Assembly: GCA_905182035.1 (NCBI GenBank)
Contig: CAJIZL010000003.1
Location: 1 to 64,000 of the forward strand
DNA length: 64,000 nucleotides
From: Oceanospirillaceae bacterium ASP10-02a
GTDB taxonomy: Bacteria; Pseudomonadota; Gammaproteobacteria; Pseudomonadales; Balneatricaceae
Reading direction: 5' to 3'
Part shown: in pieces, positions 44,079 through 53,135 of the stretch
Numbering within the stretch: the first letter of the stretch is position 1
How the letters are laid out: each line of letters starts with the position of its first letter
Made by a program: the position numbers and the translations under genes
The notes under the pieces: model-generated
What the model was told of the DNA's origin: nothing
The model's database searches: none
What the model saw: the letters and a program-made list of their open reading frames with translations, nothing else

Positions 44079-44777
44079 GTGGAAATAAGTGTTCTTTTAG
44101 TCGGCTTTATGATCGGCTTGCGTCATGCCTTAGAGGCTGATCATGTGGCTGCTGTGGCATCTATTGTAACTCAGAAGCAGGGCAAGTCTGCAGCTTTGCG
44201 TCATGGGGCTGTGTGGGGTTTGGGGCATACCATTACTCTGTTTGTCTTCGGCACCGCAGCCTTGCTGTTAGACACCTTAGTTCCTGATTACATGGCAGCC
44301 ATATTAGAGTGTGCAGTAGGGCTTATGTTGTTGTATTTGGGCCTAGATGTGCTTTTTCGTATGGGCTCTAAAGGCGTCCACTTTCATGTGCATCAACACC
44401 ATGGTAAGCGCCACATCCATGCCCATCAGCACCATGTTGGTGACGTTAGCACTGATGTAAGTGCTCACCAACACAAACATAGCAATCCATTTCCAATACG
44501 TACCTTAATGGTAGGTATTATGCATGGCATGGCAGGTTCTGCGGCGTTAGTGGTATTAACATTGAATGCGGCGCATAACTTTTGGCTAGGCCTGGGTTAT
44601 ATGCTGCTGTTTGGCATCGGCTCTATCGCCGGTATGGCACTTTTATCAGCAGCTATTAGCCTTCCCTTCAGCATTCCTAGCAAGCGTATAGAACGCTTGG
44701 TAGGTTACCTTCAATTGAGTATTGGTGTGGGCACATCGGGCCTTGGTGGCTTTATTGTGTATAATTATTTTTATTAG
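44079..44777 (+). CDS. NicO/UreH-type nickel-cobalt permease
   Basis: 232 residues, about six membrane helices. Helix I carries RHALEADH (15-22), the H-x4-D-H metal signature of nickel/cobalt permeases. A second motif GIMHGMAGSAAL lies in the later half. A histidine-rich loop (about 97-138, more than ten His) lies between helices. It is last in the riboswitch-led operon, so cobalt is the likely metal. It would add a second importer or cooperate with CbtAB. Confidence 0.85.
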   Translation: MEISVLLVGFMIGLRHALEADHVAAVASIVTQKQGKSAALRHGAVWGLGHTITLFVFGTAALLLDTLVPDYMAAILECAVGLMLLYLGLDVLFRMGSKGVHFHVHQHHGKRHIHAHQHHVGDVSTDVSAHQHKHSNPFPIRTLMVGIMHGMAGSAALVVLTLNAAHNFWLGLGYMLLFGIGSIAGMALLSAAISLPFSIPSKRIERLVGYLQLSIGVGTSGLGGFIVYNYFY

Positions 44778-44820
44778 TTGCTACTCATTTTTTGCTGGTG
44801 GCTAATGCGTCTCAGCTGAC

Positions 44821-46809
44821 TTAGTTCTGAGATTTTGCTACGTTGGCCTTGAGCAAATATTGTGCAGCTAGGTAATAGGCTGTGGCTGCAGCTGCCATAG
44901 GGTTAGCTTTGGCGGTGATGTGGGCTACGCCATCCTCGTCTATATCAGCGCTCACTACCTTTCCAGTAATGTGATTAACACTGGCAATTTGCTTACCGTT
45001 AACTGCAACACTAGTACGGCTGTCTTGCACAAAAGCATAAGCAGGTAAATCTTTGCCTTTGGCCCACGCTAAATCTCGTCCTAAGGTGGTGTTGAGATAA
45101 GGTTGGGGAAATAACCCGGCAATGGTCGGTAAAAGATCTGGCAAGCTACCAAAGGTGTTATCAATTTCTGGGGCAATCATAGCTGGTGCATGTATAATTA
45201 AGGGCACCGGTAACTCTGCGATACCAAATTGAAAAATGTACTCAGGTAGGTGTTGGACTTTAGCAGAGGAGGCTTGGTGATCCGAAAAAAGCACAAAAAT
45301 AGTATTGTCGTATAAGTCATCACGCTTAAACTGTTCGAACATTTTGCCAATATTATGGTCCAGCAAGCGTACCGCATTGTATTGCCCTAGGCTGGTGAAA
45401 CCATTGTTTTTAAGCTCTTCGTCACTGCTTGGCTGCACCGTAAAGCCGCTCTGATCATCGGCAATGGTATGAGGTGAATGGTTAGCAGCGGTTTGAATGT
45501 AACCTAAAAATGGCGTTTTAGCTTGGCTTAGAATTGTGCCAGCTTCGTTTAATAATGAATGGTCAGAGATACCCCATACATCCACAATAGGGGAGGTCCA
45601 ATATTTTTCTTCGTACAAGTTAACGCCCTGAATGCTGTTGTTGATGAGGGCGCTCATGTTAGCCCAGCCTGCGCTACCACCTAACATGTAGTGCTTATTG
45701 TGTTGCGAAAAGGAATTAATGACCGAACGCTGATGGGTGATGTAGGGATTGCGAGTGGCAGTCTTTATCGCCGAGACGTCAGGAATGCCAGTAATGGAGG
45801 TAAACACACTTTTGGCTGTAGACCTTGCGGGTACGTTAAAGTGTGGATACCACCGAGATTGTTTAATGAGTGTGTCGATATTAGGGGTGGGGTTTAATTT
45901 ATTGCCATAAGCGCCAATATGGCTTGCTCCAAGACTTTCCATAAATACGATAACTAAATTGGGCGTTGTTTGTTGTGCGCCCACTACCGGTGCTGTAGGT
46001 GTTTTCCAGCGGTCTAATGCAGCAACACCACCACTTGGAAAATCTGCTCCTAGTAAATATGAAAGGGTGCCAAAGTGAGGTGTTAAATCTTCTTTGGTGG
46101 CAGAGTCTGTAGTAAAACGGGCCGTATCATAAATCCATACAAATGGATTCAGGCCAAGGGCTGCGACTTGGGTATTGCCGTTAAAAAAGGCGTGATTCCA
46201 GCGCAAGGGTACCAAAGACCAGCGGCCTAAAAGTATTAATAAGAATAACGCACCAATAACGATAACGTGTATACAGTTAATGTACCAACGCCTACGGTTC
46301 TTTTCTTGGCTGAGCAAAGGTAATAGAAATTGATAGTGCAACCAATAACCTAAAGCCCAAGTCACAGCCATGGCAAAGCAGATTTGAATCACGGGGTAAG
46401 ATTGCCAAACCATGGAGGTAGATATGGCGATGTCGCTGCTAAAGCGCACGATAGATGCATCTATACGCTTGTTAAGGTACAAGTAATGACCAGCGTCTAA
46501 GACATACATCGTTAGTATGGTGATTAAAATAATGCCAAACCAATAACCTAAAAACCGCCGCAACAGGGGATAGTTAACGGCACTAAAACGGGGCAAAAAT
46601 AGCCATGGCAAAGTGATTAGGGCTGCTAATAAGGAGACCCTTAAATCAAAACGCAAACCCACCCAAAAAGCTTTTAGTAAATAGCCTTCAACGGCCACTG
46701 GTAGCTCGGAAAGCAAACCCCAAAACAGCAAACGGAATAGTCCTTGTAAACACCATAGTGCCAAGGTCAATACCAGTAAATACTGCACGCGACGGGGAAG
46801 AAAATTCAT
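44821..46809 (-). CDS. Sulfatase-domain phosphoglycerol transferase-like protein (LtaS/MdoB family)
   Basis: 662 residues: about five membrane helices (residues 10-200), then a periplasmic sulfatase-fold domain from about 283. E291 (VFMESLG) and a late SDH motif bind Mn2+, and T331 (ARSTAKSVF) is the likely nucleophile, as in LtaS. Such enzymes transfer phosphoglycerol or phosphoethanolamine groups to glycans or lipids outside the inner membrane. It is co-directional with the DMT exporter gene 7 bases upstream. Exact donor and acceptor unknown. Confidence 0.85.
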   Translation of the reverse strand: MNFLPRRVQYLLVLTLALWCLQGLFRLLFWGLLSELPVAVEGYLLKAFWVGLRFDLRVSLLAALITLPWLFLPRFSAVNYPLLRRFLGYWFGIILITILTMYVLDAGHYLYLNKRIDASIVRFSSDIAISTSMVWQSYPVIQICFAMAVTWALGYWLHYQFLLPLLSQEKNRRRWYINCIHVIVIGALFLLILLGRWSLVPLRWNHAFFNGNTQVAALGLNPFVWIYDTARFTTDSATKEDLTPHFGTLSYLLGADFPSGGVAALDRWKTPTAPVVGAQQTTPNLVIVFMESLGASHIGAYGNKLNPTPNIDTLIKQSRWYPHFNVPARSTAKSVFTSITGIPDVSAIKTATRNPYITHQRSVINSFSQHNKHYMLGGSAGWANMSALINNSIQGVNLYEEKYWTSPIVDVWGISDHSLLNEAGTILSQAKTPFLGYIQTAANHSPHTIADDQSGFTVQPSSDEELKNNGFTSLGQYNAVRLLDHNIGKMFEQFKRDDLYDNTIFVLFSDHQASSAKVQHLPEYIFQFGIAELPVPLIIHAPAMIAPEIDNTFGSLPDLLPTIAGLFPQPYLNTTLGRDLAWAKGKDLPAYAFVQDSRTSVAVNGKQIASVNHITGKVVSADIDEDGVAHITAKANPMAAAATAYYLAAQYLLKANVAKSQN

Positions 46810-46816
46810 AATTGGC

Positions 46817-47698
46817 CTAATTTACGTTTGCTGGTGTTGATGGTGATTGAGTTGAGCGCAAGTTCAGTACTAGGCCGGCAATAATTAAGGTTGCAGCAAC
46901 CCACTTCCACCATGGCATACTTTCGTCAAGAAAAACGCTGGAGGCGGCCATGCCAAACACGGGTACCAGTAACGCCCAAGGAGCCACTAACGCAGCCGCA
47001 TGGCGCTGCAATAATAAGTTCCACAAGCCATAACCGACGAGAGTGTTACCGATAGTTTGCCACAACACAATGGCCCAAGCATGCCACTGTGCGGAAGCTA
47101 CGCTATGGACTATGAGCGCAGGTCCTTCGTAGTAAAATGACATGAGGGCCAGCGGAGGCACGGCAAATATGGAGGACCATGCTAAAAAGGCAATGATATG
47201 GACCTTGCCAGAACGCTTAACAACTAAGTTACCTGCGGCCCAACTTAGGGCTGCGACTAATATCACGGCTAACCCGATAGGGGTAGCATCAGTGTTGCCT
47301 TGAATGGCGATCAGTAAGATCCCTGCAAAAGAGATGATGAGCGCAAGAATTTGGGGCAAACGAATGGTTTCTTTAAATAACATCATGGCAAGCACAATGG
47401 TGAACACTGCTTGTACCTGAATGACTAAAGAGGCTAGCCCAGGAGACATATGGCTGCCCATGACCCAGAACAATAAGCCAAATTGGCCAAAACCAATAAA
47501 AAAACCGTAAGCCATTAAATAACGCCACGGCACCACAGGGCGAGGCAAAATAAAAACCAGAGGCAAGGCAGCAAAGGTAAAGCGTAGGCTAGCAAATAAA
47601 AACGGTGGTAAGTCGTTTAGTCCTAGTTCAATGAATACAAAATTAGTGCCCCAGATGAGGGCAACAAAAATCGCCAATAATTGGTGTGTGATGGGCAT
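46817..47698 (-). CDS. EamA/DMT-family metabolite exporter
   Basis: 293 residues, ten predicted helices in two EamA repeats, starting LLAIFVALIWGTNFVFIELGL. The family exports amino acids or other small metabolites (RhaT/YdcZ-type). It lies between the sulfatase gene and a coiled-coil protein gene, all in one direction. Substrate unknown. Confidence 0.87.
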   Translation of the reverse strand: MPITHQLLAIFVALIWGTNFVFIELGLNDLPPFLFASLRFTFAALPLVFILPRPVVPWRYLMAYGFFIGFGQFGLLFWVMGSHMSPGLASLVIQVQAVFTIVLAMMLFKETIRLPQILALIISFAGILLIAIQGNTDATPIGLAVILVAALSWAAGNLVVKRSGKVHIIAFLAWSSIFAVPPLALMSFYYEGPALIVHSVASAQWHAWAIVLWQTIGNTLVGYGLWNLLLQRHAAALVAPWALLVPVFGMAASSVFLDESMPWWKWVAATLIIAGLVLNLRSTQSPSTPANVN

Positions 47699-47721
47699 CT
47701 TAGCATCCTGCTAGGGGCGAA

Positions 47722-48159
47722 TTATCTGCGACGGCGACTATTGAGGGCCACTCTGCCAGGAACTACCTTTTCTTTTGGCGTTATTGGATCGGCCCCAGGG
47801 CTTTCTCGGTACAAAGATTTTCGCTTGTTGACCAAATCTACCTGTCGAGCTTGTTCTAGCTCTTGTTCTAATACCACTCGTTGACGTTTTAGATCCTCTA
47901 ATGCATCGGCTTTGGCGGATAACTTGGCATCAAGTTTAGCTATATGTTCACTGCTATCAAAGGATGAGGATTCAAGGGACTTTGCCATCTTGGCCAAAGC
48001 TTTTTCCGATAAAGCTTTGGTTATTGCAGTGGCCTTGGGGGCAGGTTCGTTGAGGGCTTCAGCAAATACCGAGGCACCTGTTCGGTTAGAGTGCTCCACT
48101 AATGCTGATTCACATTGAGCCAGTAGCGCAGCAATTTCTTTTTCCGTTTCTTTACTCAT
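47722..48159 (-). CDS. Coiled-coil protein of unknown function
   Basis: 145 residues, soluble, highly charged. Residues about 62-108 (LESSSFDSSEHIAKLDAKLS through ALEDLKRQRVVLEQELEQAR) form a strong coiled coil. The C-terminus is a basic tail ending RRRR. No recognised family. It follows cysG by 30 bases and precedes the DMT exporter gene by 23, so it may be read from the B12 operon. Confidence 0.6.
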   Translation of the reverse strand: MSKETEKEIAALLAQCESALVEHSNRTGASVFAEALNEPAPKATAITKALSEKALAKMAKSLESSSFDSSEHIAKLDAKLSAKADALEDLKRQRVVLEQELEQARQVDLVNKRKSLYRESPGADPITPKEKVVPGRVALNSRRRR

Positions 48160-48189
48160 ATACCTATCTCAACTAGCCAAAGCTATGGA

Positions 48190-49599
48190 TCAGACATCTC
48201 TGGAGGATGTGAACCAAGCCAGTTTATCATGTAAACTCACAACGCGCCCAACCACAAAGAGGGAAGGAGACATCACCTGCTCTGTCTTGATCATTGCTGG
48301 TAGGCTCGCAAGGTCAGACACCAACACCCGTTGGTCTTGGGTGGTGCCTTTTTCGATCAATGCTACGGGCATGTTTTTGTCCATGCCGTTGTTAATGAGT
48401 TTCTCACAAATGACGGGTAAGCCTTTTAAACCCATATAAAAAACTAAGGTTTGTCCTTCTACTACTAACTCGGGCCAAGGCAAATCTACACTGCCATCGC
48501 GTAATTGCCCTGTCACAAACCGCACGGACTGGGCATAGTCCCTGTGGGTAAGGGGGATGCCAGAATAGGCAGAACATCCGCTGGCTGCAGTAATGCCGGG
48601 CACCACTTGAAAGGGCACATGCTGTTCGGCTAAGGTTTCAATTTCTTCACCGCCTCGGCCAAATATAAACGGATCTCCACCTTTAAGACGAGCAACCCGT
48701 TTGCCTTGTTTGGCATAATCCACCAATAATTGATTGATGCCTGTCTGAGGCACAGTATGGTTGGCGCGGCGCTTACCCACATAGACCCTTTCTACAGATT
48801 CTGGGACTAATGCCATGACTCCGTCAGAGACCAAGGCGTCGTAGAGTACTACATTGGCCTTTTGCAACAGTCTAAAAGCCCTAAGGGTGAGGAGGTCTGG
48901 ATCACCAGGGCCTGCGCCAATGAGAAACACCTCGCCGTTACTCATCACCTTATCAAGGCCACTATCAACTTCTTTTAAGTGATTTTTCAATAAGCTTTCA
49001 GCTTCGCTGTGTTTACCAGAAAATACAGCTTCCGCCACCGGTCCCTGTAACACCCGATGCCAAAAAATAGAGCGCTCGGCGGTGCTTGGTAAGGCGTCTT
49101 TTAATTGTGAGCGGTAAGCCCCAACCAAGCTGGCTAGTTGCCCGTAGGCTTTGGGCACAAATTGTTCCAATTGCTGACGCAAAATACTAGATAAAACTGG
49201 CGAAGCCCCACCGTTGTTGATGGCAATGGTTAACGGCGCGCGATCAATGATGGCGCCAAAAATGACATTACCGTCGTCGGGAAAGTCTGCCACGTTAACT
49301 AATAAGCCTATGCCCTTAGCGTCAGTAGCGATCTGTTGGTTAATAGCACGATCATCCGTTAGAGCTAAAATGAGGCTGTAACCTAGCATCACTTCATCTG
49401 ACGAATAGGCATCAATGGTTACCAAGCCCCCAGTACTTTCTACTAAACGGGTTAAATCTTCTGATACTGCTGTGGCCATCAAATCACAAACAACGCCCGC
49501 TTCAATTAACGATTTAGCCCGGCGTTTGGCAATAGTTCCACCACCAATAAGCAGCGCTTTCAATTGCTGGGTGTTGTGAAACAGAGGGAAAAAAGTCAT
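48190..49599 (-). CDS. cysG: Siroheme synthase CysG (uroporphyrinogen-III methyltransferase/precorrin-2 dehydrogenase/ferrochelatase)
   Basis: 469 residues. The N-terminal Rossmann domain (LLIGGGTIAKRRAKSL near 17-32) gives precorrin-2 dehydrogenase and chelatase activity. The C-terminal SUMT domain (from about 215: FLIGAGPGDPDLLTLRAFRLL) uses SAM to make precorrin-2, the branch point to siroheme and cobalamin. I chose the ATG at 49599 that overlaps the cobC stop as TAATG with AGGA upstream. Its position in a cob operon suggests it supplies precorrin-2 for B12. Confidence 0.93.
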   Translation of the reverse strand: MTFFPLFHNTQQLKALLIGGGTIAKRRAKSLIEAGVVCDLMATAVSEDLTRLVESTGGLVTIDAYSSDEVMLGYSLILALTDDRAINQQIATDAKGIGLLVNVADFPDDGNVIFGAIIDRAPLTIAINNGGASPVLSSILRQQLEQFVPKAYGQLASLVGAYRSQLKDALPSTAERSIFWHRVLQGPVAEAVFSGKHSEAESLLKNHLKEVDSGLDKVMSNGEVFLIGAGPGDPDLLTLRAFRLLQKANVVLYDALVSDGVMALVPESVERVYVGKRRANHTVPQTGINQLLVDYAKQGKRVARLKGGDPFIFGRGGEEIETLAEQHVPFQVVPGITAASGCSAYSGIPLTHRDYAQSVRFVTGQLRDGSVDLPWPELVVEGQTLVFYMGLKGLPVICEKLINNGMDKNMPVALIEKGTTQDQRVLVSDLASLPAMIKTEQVMSPSLFVVGRVVSLHDKLAWFTSSRDV

Positions 49600-50654
49600 T
49601 AGGATTCCTGTTGTATCCATGTTTTACAGTGTTCAAGTGCGCTGCTGTGGCTTAAATTAATATTGCCAAAGCGTAACAAACTCGTGCTTGAGTTGATATC
49701 AACTGAGCGTAATAAAATACCGTTTTTGGCAGCGCTATGATGCAGTCTGTGGGCTAAATCTGATGCCATACTAAAGCTGCGAAACAATTCATGCGAAGCG
49801 GCTAGATCAGCGCCTAGTTGAATCATTGACTTTTTCCAAACACTCAACTGTTTCCCCCTTTCCTTCAAAAGTTGAGAGCGCATATTAGCCTGCCACGAAG
49901 TATCACTTAAAGCCGCAATAGCTACAGTTTGCGCTGGGCCGTTAACGGACCAAGGGCCAATTTCCTTGGCCAGACCATTTAACACGCTTTCAGTGGCAAA
50001 GGTAAACCCTAAGCGAATACCAGCTAGGCCAAAGAACTTGCCCACTGAACGTAATATAATGATGTTATCGGCTAGCTCTTCTGTGAGCAAACTTGCAGAA
50101 GGTGTGGTGTCAATAAAGGCCTCATCTACCACCAAAAAGCCATCAACAGCCTGTAACTCTTGTGCCCACGATCGCAGTTGTTGCCGTTTAAACGTTTCGC
50201 CTGTTGGGTTATTGGGGTGGATGATTACTAAGTGCCCTAGTTCATCATTATGCAGTGCCGCATCTATTTGTTGGGCAGCTAACTGACTGTCTAATCCGCT
50301 GTAGGTATGAATCTCACCTCGTTGTGACCAAGCTTGACGGTGTTCTTGATAACCTACATTGGGCAACCATGCAGGTTTTTGATTGCCTAATTGATGCAAT
50401 ATAGAGGGCAGCAATTGAATAATATTTTGGCTGCCACTGCTTGCCAAGCATGGGTGATCTCCATAATAAGATCGGGCAGCTTTGATTAACACAGGATTTA
50501 AGTAAGGTAGCTGGTGCCAAGCATCCTTCTCGATAGCAGGCACAGGGTAACTGTGTTGGTTAATACCTGTGGATAGGTCCAGCCAATCCGCAGGATCACG
50601 GCCATAAATGGCGGATGCCGAGTGTAAATCACCACCATGAAATAGAAGGTTCAT
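49599..50654 (-). CDS. cobC: Threonine-phosphate decarboxylase (CobC/CobD-type)
   Basis: 351 residues from the ATG at 50654 that overlaps the cbiB stop as TAATG. Class I aminotransferase fold: the start FHGGDLHSASAIYG and DLSTGINQHSYP are family marks, and the PLP lysine lies in RSVGKFFGLAG. It makes (R)-1-amino-2-propanol phosphate, the linker of the nucleotide loop, which the neighbouring CbiB attaches to the corrin ring. Confidence 0.9.
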   Translation of the reverse strand: MNLLFHGGDLHSASAIYGRDPADWLDLSTGINQHSYPVPAIEKDAWHQLPYLNPVLIKAARSYYGDHPCLASSGSQNIIQLLPSILHQLGNQKPAWLPNVGYQEHRQAWSQRGEIHTYSGLDSQLAAQQIDAALHNDELGHLVIIHPNNPTGETFKRQQLRSWAQELQAVDGFLVVDEAFIDTTPSASLLTEELADNIIILRSVGKFFGLAGIRLGFTFATESVLNGLAKEIGPWSVNGPAQTVAIAALSDTSWQANMRSQLLKERGKQLSVWKKSMIQLGADLAASHELFRSFSMASDLAHRLHHSAAKNGILLRSVDINSSTSLLRFGNINLSHSSALEHCKTWIQQES

Positions 50655-51613
50655 TAAACAGCACCCATAACAGCGAGCAAACATATAACGGCTAGCCAAA
50701 GTGCTAGGCTGTAGTGCACTAGATTGCAGGCATCATCAATGCTTGCAGCCATGGGTGCGCTGCCTGAACCAAGTGGAGGGCGATGTTGGTTTTGGCCATG
50801 ATATAGGGCACTGCCACCCAGCTCCACGCCTATTGCCCCCGCACCAGCTGCCATTACTGGCCCAGCGTTAGGACTTTTCCAAGTGCCAGCCTGTTGGCGC
50901 CAGCTTCGCCATGCGTTTTGGGTTTGTCCGTTAATGCTGCCACACAGGGTGTAAGCCAGGGCGGTGAGGCGGGCGGGAATAAAATTAAGTAAATCATCGA
51001 AACGTGCAGCAGCCCAACCAAAGTGCAGAAAACGTGGGTTTTTATAACCCCACATGGCATCTAAGGTGTTGCTGAGACGATAAATAACCACACCTGGGAC
51101 ACCGGCGACAATAAACCAAAACAGGGCTGCAAATAACGCATCAGCACCGTTCTCAAGCACCGACTCTGTGGCTGCTTTGGCGATTTCCTGCTCATTCAAG
51201 TCTTGAGTGTCGCGGCTTACGATATGACTCACTGCAACCCGGGCTGTGATTAAATCACCTTCATATAGGGGCGCAGATATAGCTTTGGCGTGCTGAATTA
51301 AACTGCGCCAGCCAATCGCCAAATACAACACCACGGCAGCAAAAAGTGGTGATAATGCCTCGTTACTAGCTAACGTGTGCTCTAGGCTATAAGCGGCAAA
51401 ACTAAGAGGCCCGATGGCAAGGATTAATGCGAGCGTGCCTTTGCATTTTAATAGCGTGTCACGTTGCTTCACTGGCAATCCCTCTACAGAATTGAACCAC
51501 TTCTCCAGCCCATCAGCCAAACTCCCAAAGCCTACCAGAGGATGCAGCCGCTTAGGTTCACCTAACCAATAGTCTAGGCCAAGGGCAAGCACAATAGCGA
51601 TAATCAAACTCAT
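50654..51613 (-). CDS. cbiB: Adenosylcobinamide-phosphate synthase CbiB (CobD)
   Basis: 319 residues, a membrane protein with five or more helices starting LALGLDYWLGEPKRLHPLVGFG. The segment VLENGADALFAALFWFIVAGVPG is characteristic. It condenses adenosylcobyric acid with the aminopropanol unit. It starts one base after cobQ ends (on this strand) and overlaps cobC. Confidence 0.94.
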   Translation of the reverse strand: MSLIIAIVLALGLDYWLGEPKRLHPLVGFGSLADGLEKWFNSVEGLPVKQRDTLLKCKGTLALILAIGPLSFAAYSLEHTLASNEALSPLFAAVVLYLAIGWRSLIQHAKAISAPLYEGDLITARVAVSHIVSRDTQDLNEQEIAKAATESVLENGADALFAALFWFIVAGVPGVVIYRLSNTLDAMWGYKNPRFLHFGWAAARFDDLLNFIPARLTALAYTLCGSINGQTQNAWRSWRQQAGTWKSPNAGPVMAAGAGAIGVELGGSALYHGQNQHRPPLGSGSAPMAASIDDACNLVHYSLALWLAVICLLAVMGAV

Positions 51614-51614
51614 G

Positions 51615-53135
51615 TTACAAGGGGCCCTGCATGATGGTGAAAATTTTCTCTATCGGCAGCTCCACTTCCACTTCATCAGCCAAACGTTCAATCTGTGCTG
51701 CCCTTAAGGCAGGATAATCAAATGCTTGTGTTTGCTCTAAACCAGCCCATTGTAATAATTGCTCCAGCAGCTTTGGTTCATCAAATAACCCATGTACATA
51801 GCTACCCATCACAGTGTCTTCGCTATTGCGAGCGCCATCTGGACCAGTGTTGAGCTGCATTAATGGCTGCAATAAATCACTACCAGTAGTTTGCCCCACA
51901 TGGATTTCATAACCTGTGACTGGAATATCACCGACCTCACTCAACCAATGACCTTGCACATTGCGTAATTGTTTTTCGCCTTGTAACAGGGTTTCAATAG
52001 CCAAGTGGCCTAAACCTTCACTGGTGCCGGCGCTCGATTCTGTGCCATCTGGGTCGTGTACGGCTTGGCCTAACATTTGATAACCACCACAAATACCAAT
52101 GACTTTACCACCTAAACGCAAATGACGTTTAATAACGGCATCCCAGCCAGATTCTTTAAGCCACGCTAAATCACCACGAGTATTCTTGCTGCCTGGCAGA
52201 ATAATAAGGTCTGCCCCCTTGAAGGTTTGTACGTCTCTTAGTAGCTGACAATCTACTTGAGGGTGCATTCTTAAGGCATCAAAATCTGTATGATTGCTGG
52301 CCCTAGGATAAATAGGCACAACAACTTTAAAGTGCTGACCGTCATCGCTTTTAGAAAACTGATCAACGGCTAATGAGTCTTCGGCTTCTATGTGCAAATT
52401 GTGGATATAAGGTAAAACAGCAAGTACGGGTTTGCCGGTTTTTTCTTCTAGCCAGTCTAATCCACCTTGCAACAGTGTTTTATCACCACGGAAACGGTTA
52501 ATAATAAAGCCACGAGTGCGGGCTTGTTCGCTAGGGCTGAGTAATTCATAGGTGCCATATAGGTGGGCAAACACACCTCCACGGTCTATGTCTGCAACGA
52601 TTATCACGGGGCAGTCTACGGCTTCTGCAAAACCCATATTGGCAAGGTCATGTTCCCTTAAATTAATTTCTGCAGGGCTGCCGGCACCTTCTACCATTAC
52701 TAGATCAAATTCTTCTAATAGCTCTTGATGGGCAGTTACCACGTCTTGTAATAACTTAGGCTTGTGCTGGTGGTATTCTACTGCCTTCATGTTGCCAATG
52801 GCTTTGCCACGTATGATCACTTGTGAACCCAAATCGCTATTAGGTTTGAGAAGAATAGGGTTCATACGTACATCGGGCTGCAAAAAACAAGCTTCGGCCT
52901 GTACGGCTTGAGCACGGCCTATCTCCCCTCCATCGGCGGTTACAGCGCTGTTAAGGGCCATGTTTTGGCTCTTAAAAGGGGCCACTTTAATGCCTTTACG
53001 GGCCAATATGCGGCACAGAGCCGTTACTAAAATACTTTTGCCGGCGTCGGACGTCGTGCCTTGCACCATGAGGGTGCGGGGGCTCTGCTCCATAAGGGTA
53101 CGGGGGTCCTGTGCCATCAATGTTGGCTTAGTCAT
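51615..53135 (-). CDS. cobQ: Cobyric acid synthase CobQ/CbiP
   Basis: 506 residues. The N-terminal ATPase domain has [11 protein letters not shown]; the C-terminal class I amidotransferase-like domain has the nucleophile Cys in [11 protein letters not shown]. It amidates four carboxyl groups of adenosylcobyrinate a,c-diamide with glutamine. I chose the ATG overlapping the cobN stop (ATGA, 53132-53135). The first ~22 residues consist of an 8-residue repeat TLMxQxPR that adds in-frame ATGs, so the true start could be one repeat further in. Confidence 0.93.
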   Translation of the reverse strand: MTKPTLMAQDPRTLMEQSPRTLMVQGTTSDAGKSILVTALCRILARKGIKVAPFKSQNMALNSAVTADGGEIGRAQAVQAEACFLQPDVRMNPILLKPNSDLGSQVIIRGKAIGNMKAVEYHQHKPKLLQDVVTAHQELLEEFDLVMVEGAGSPAEINLREHDLANMGFAEAVDCPVIIVADIDRGGVFAHLYGTYELLSPSEQARTRGFIINRFRGDKTLLQGGLDWLEEKTGKPVLAVLPYIHNLHIEAEDSLAVDQFSKSDDGQHFKVVVPIYPRASNHTDFDALRMHPQVDCQLLRDVQTFKGADLIILPGSKNTRGDLAWLKESGWDAVIKRHLRLGGKVIGICGGYQMLGQAVHDPDGTESSAGTSEGLGHLAIETLLQGEKQLRNVQGHWLSEVGDIPVTGYEIHVGQTTGSDLLQPLMQLNTGPDGARNSEDTVMGSYVHGLFDEPKLLEQLLQWAGLEQTQAFDYPALRAAQIERLADEVEVELPIEKIFTIMQGPL

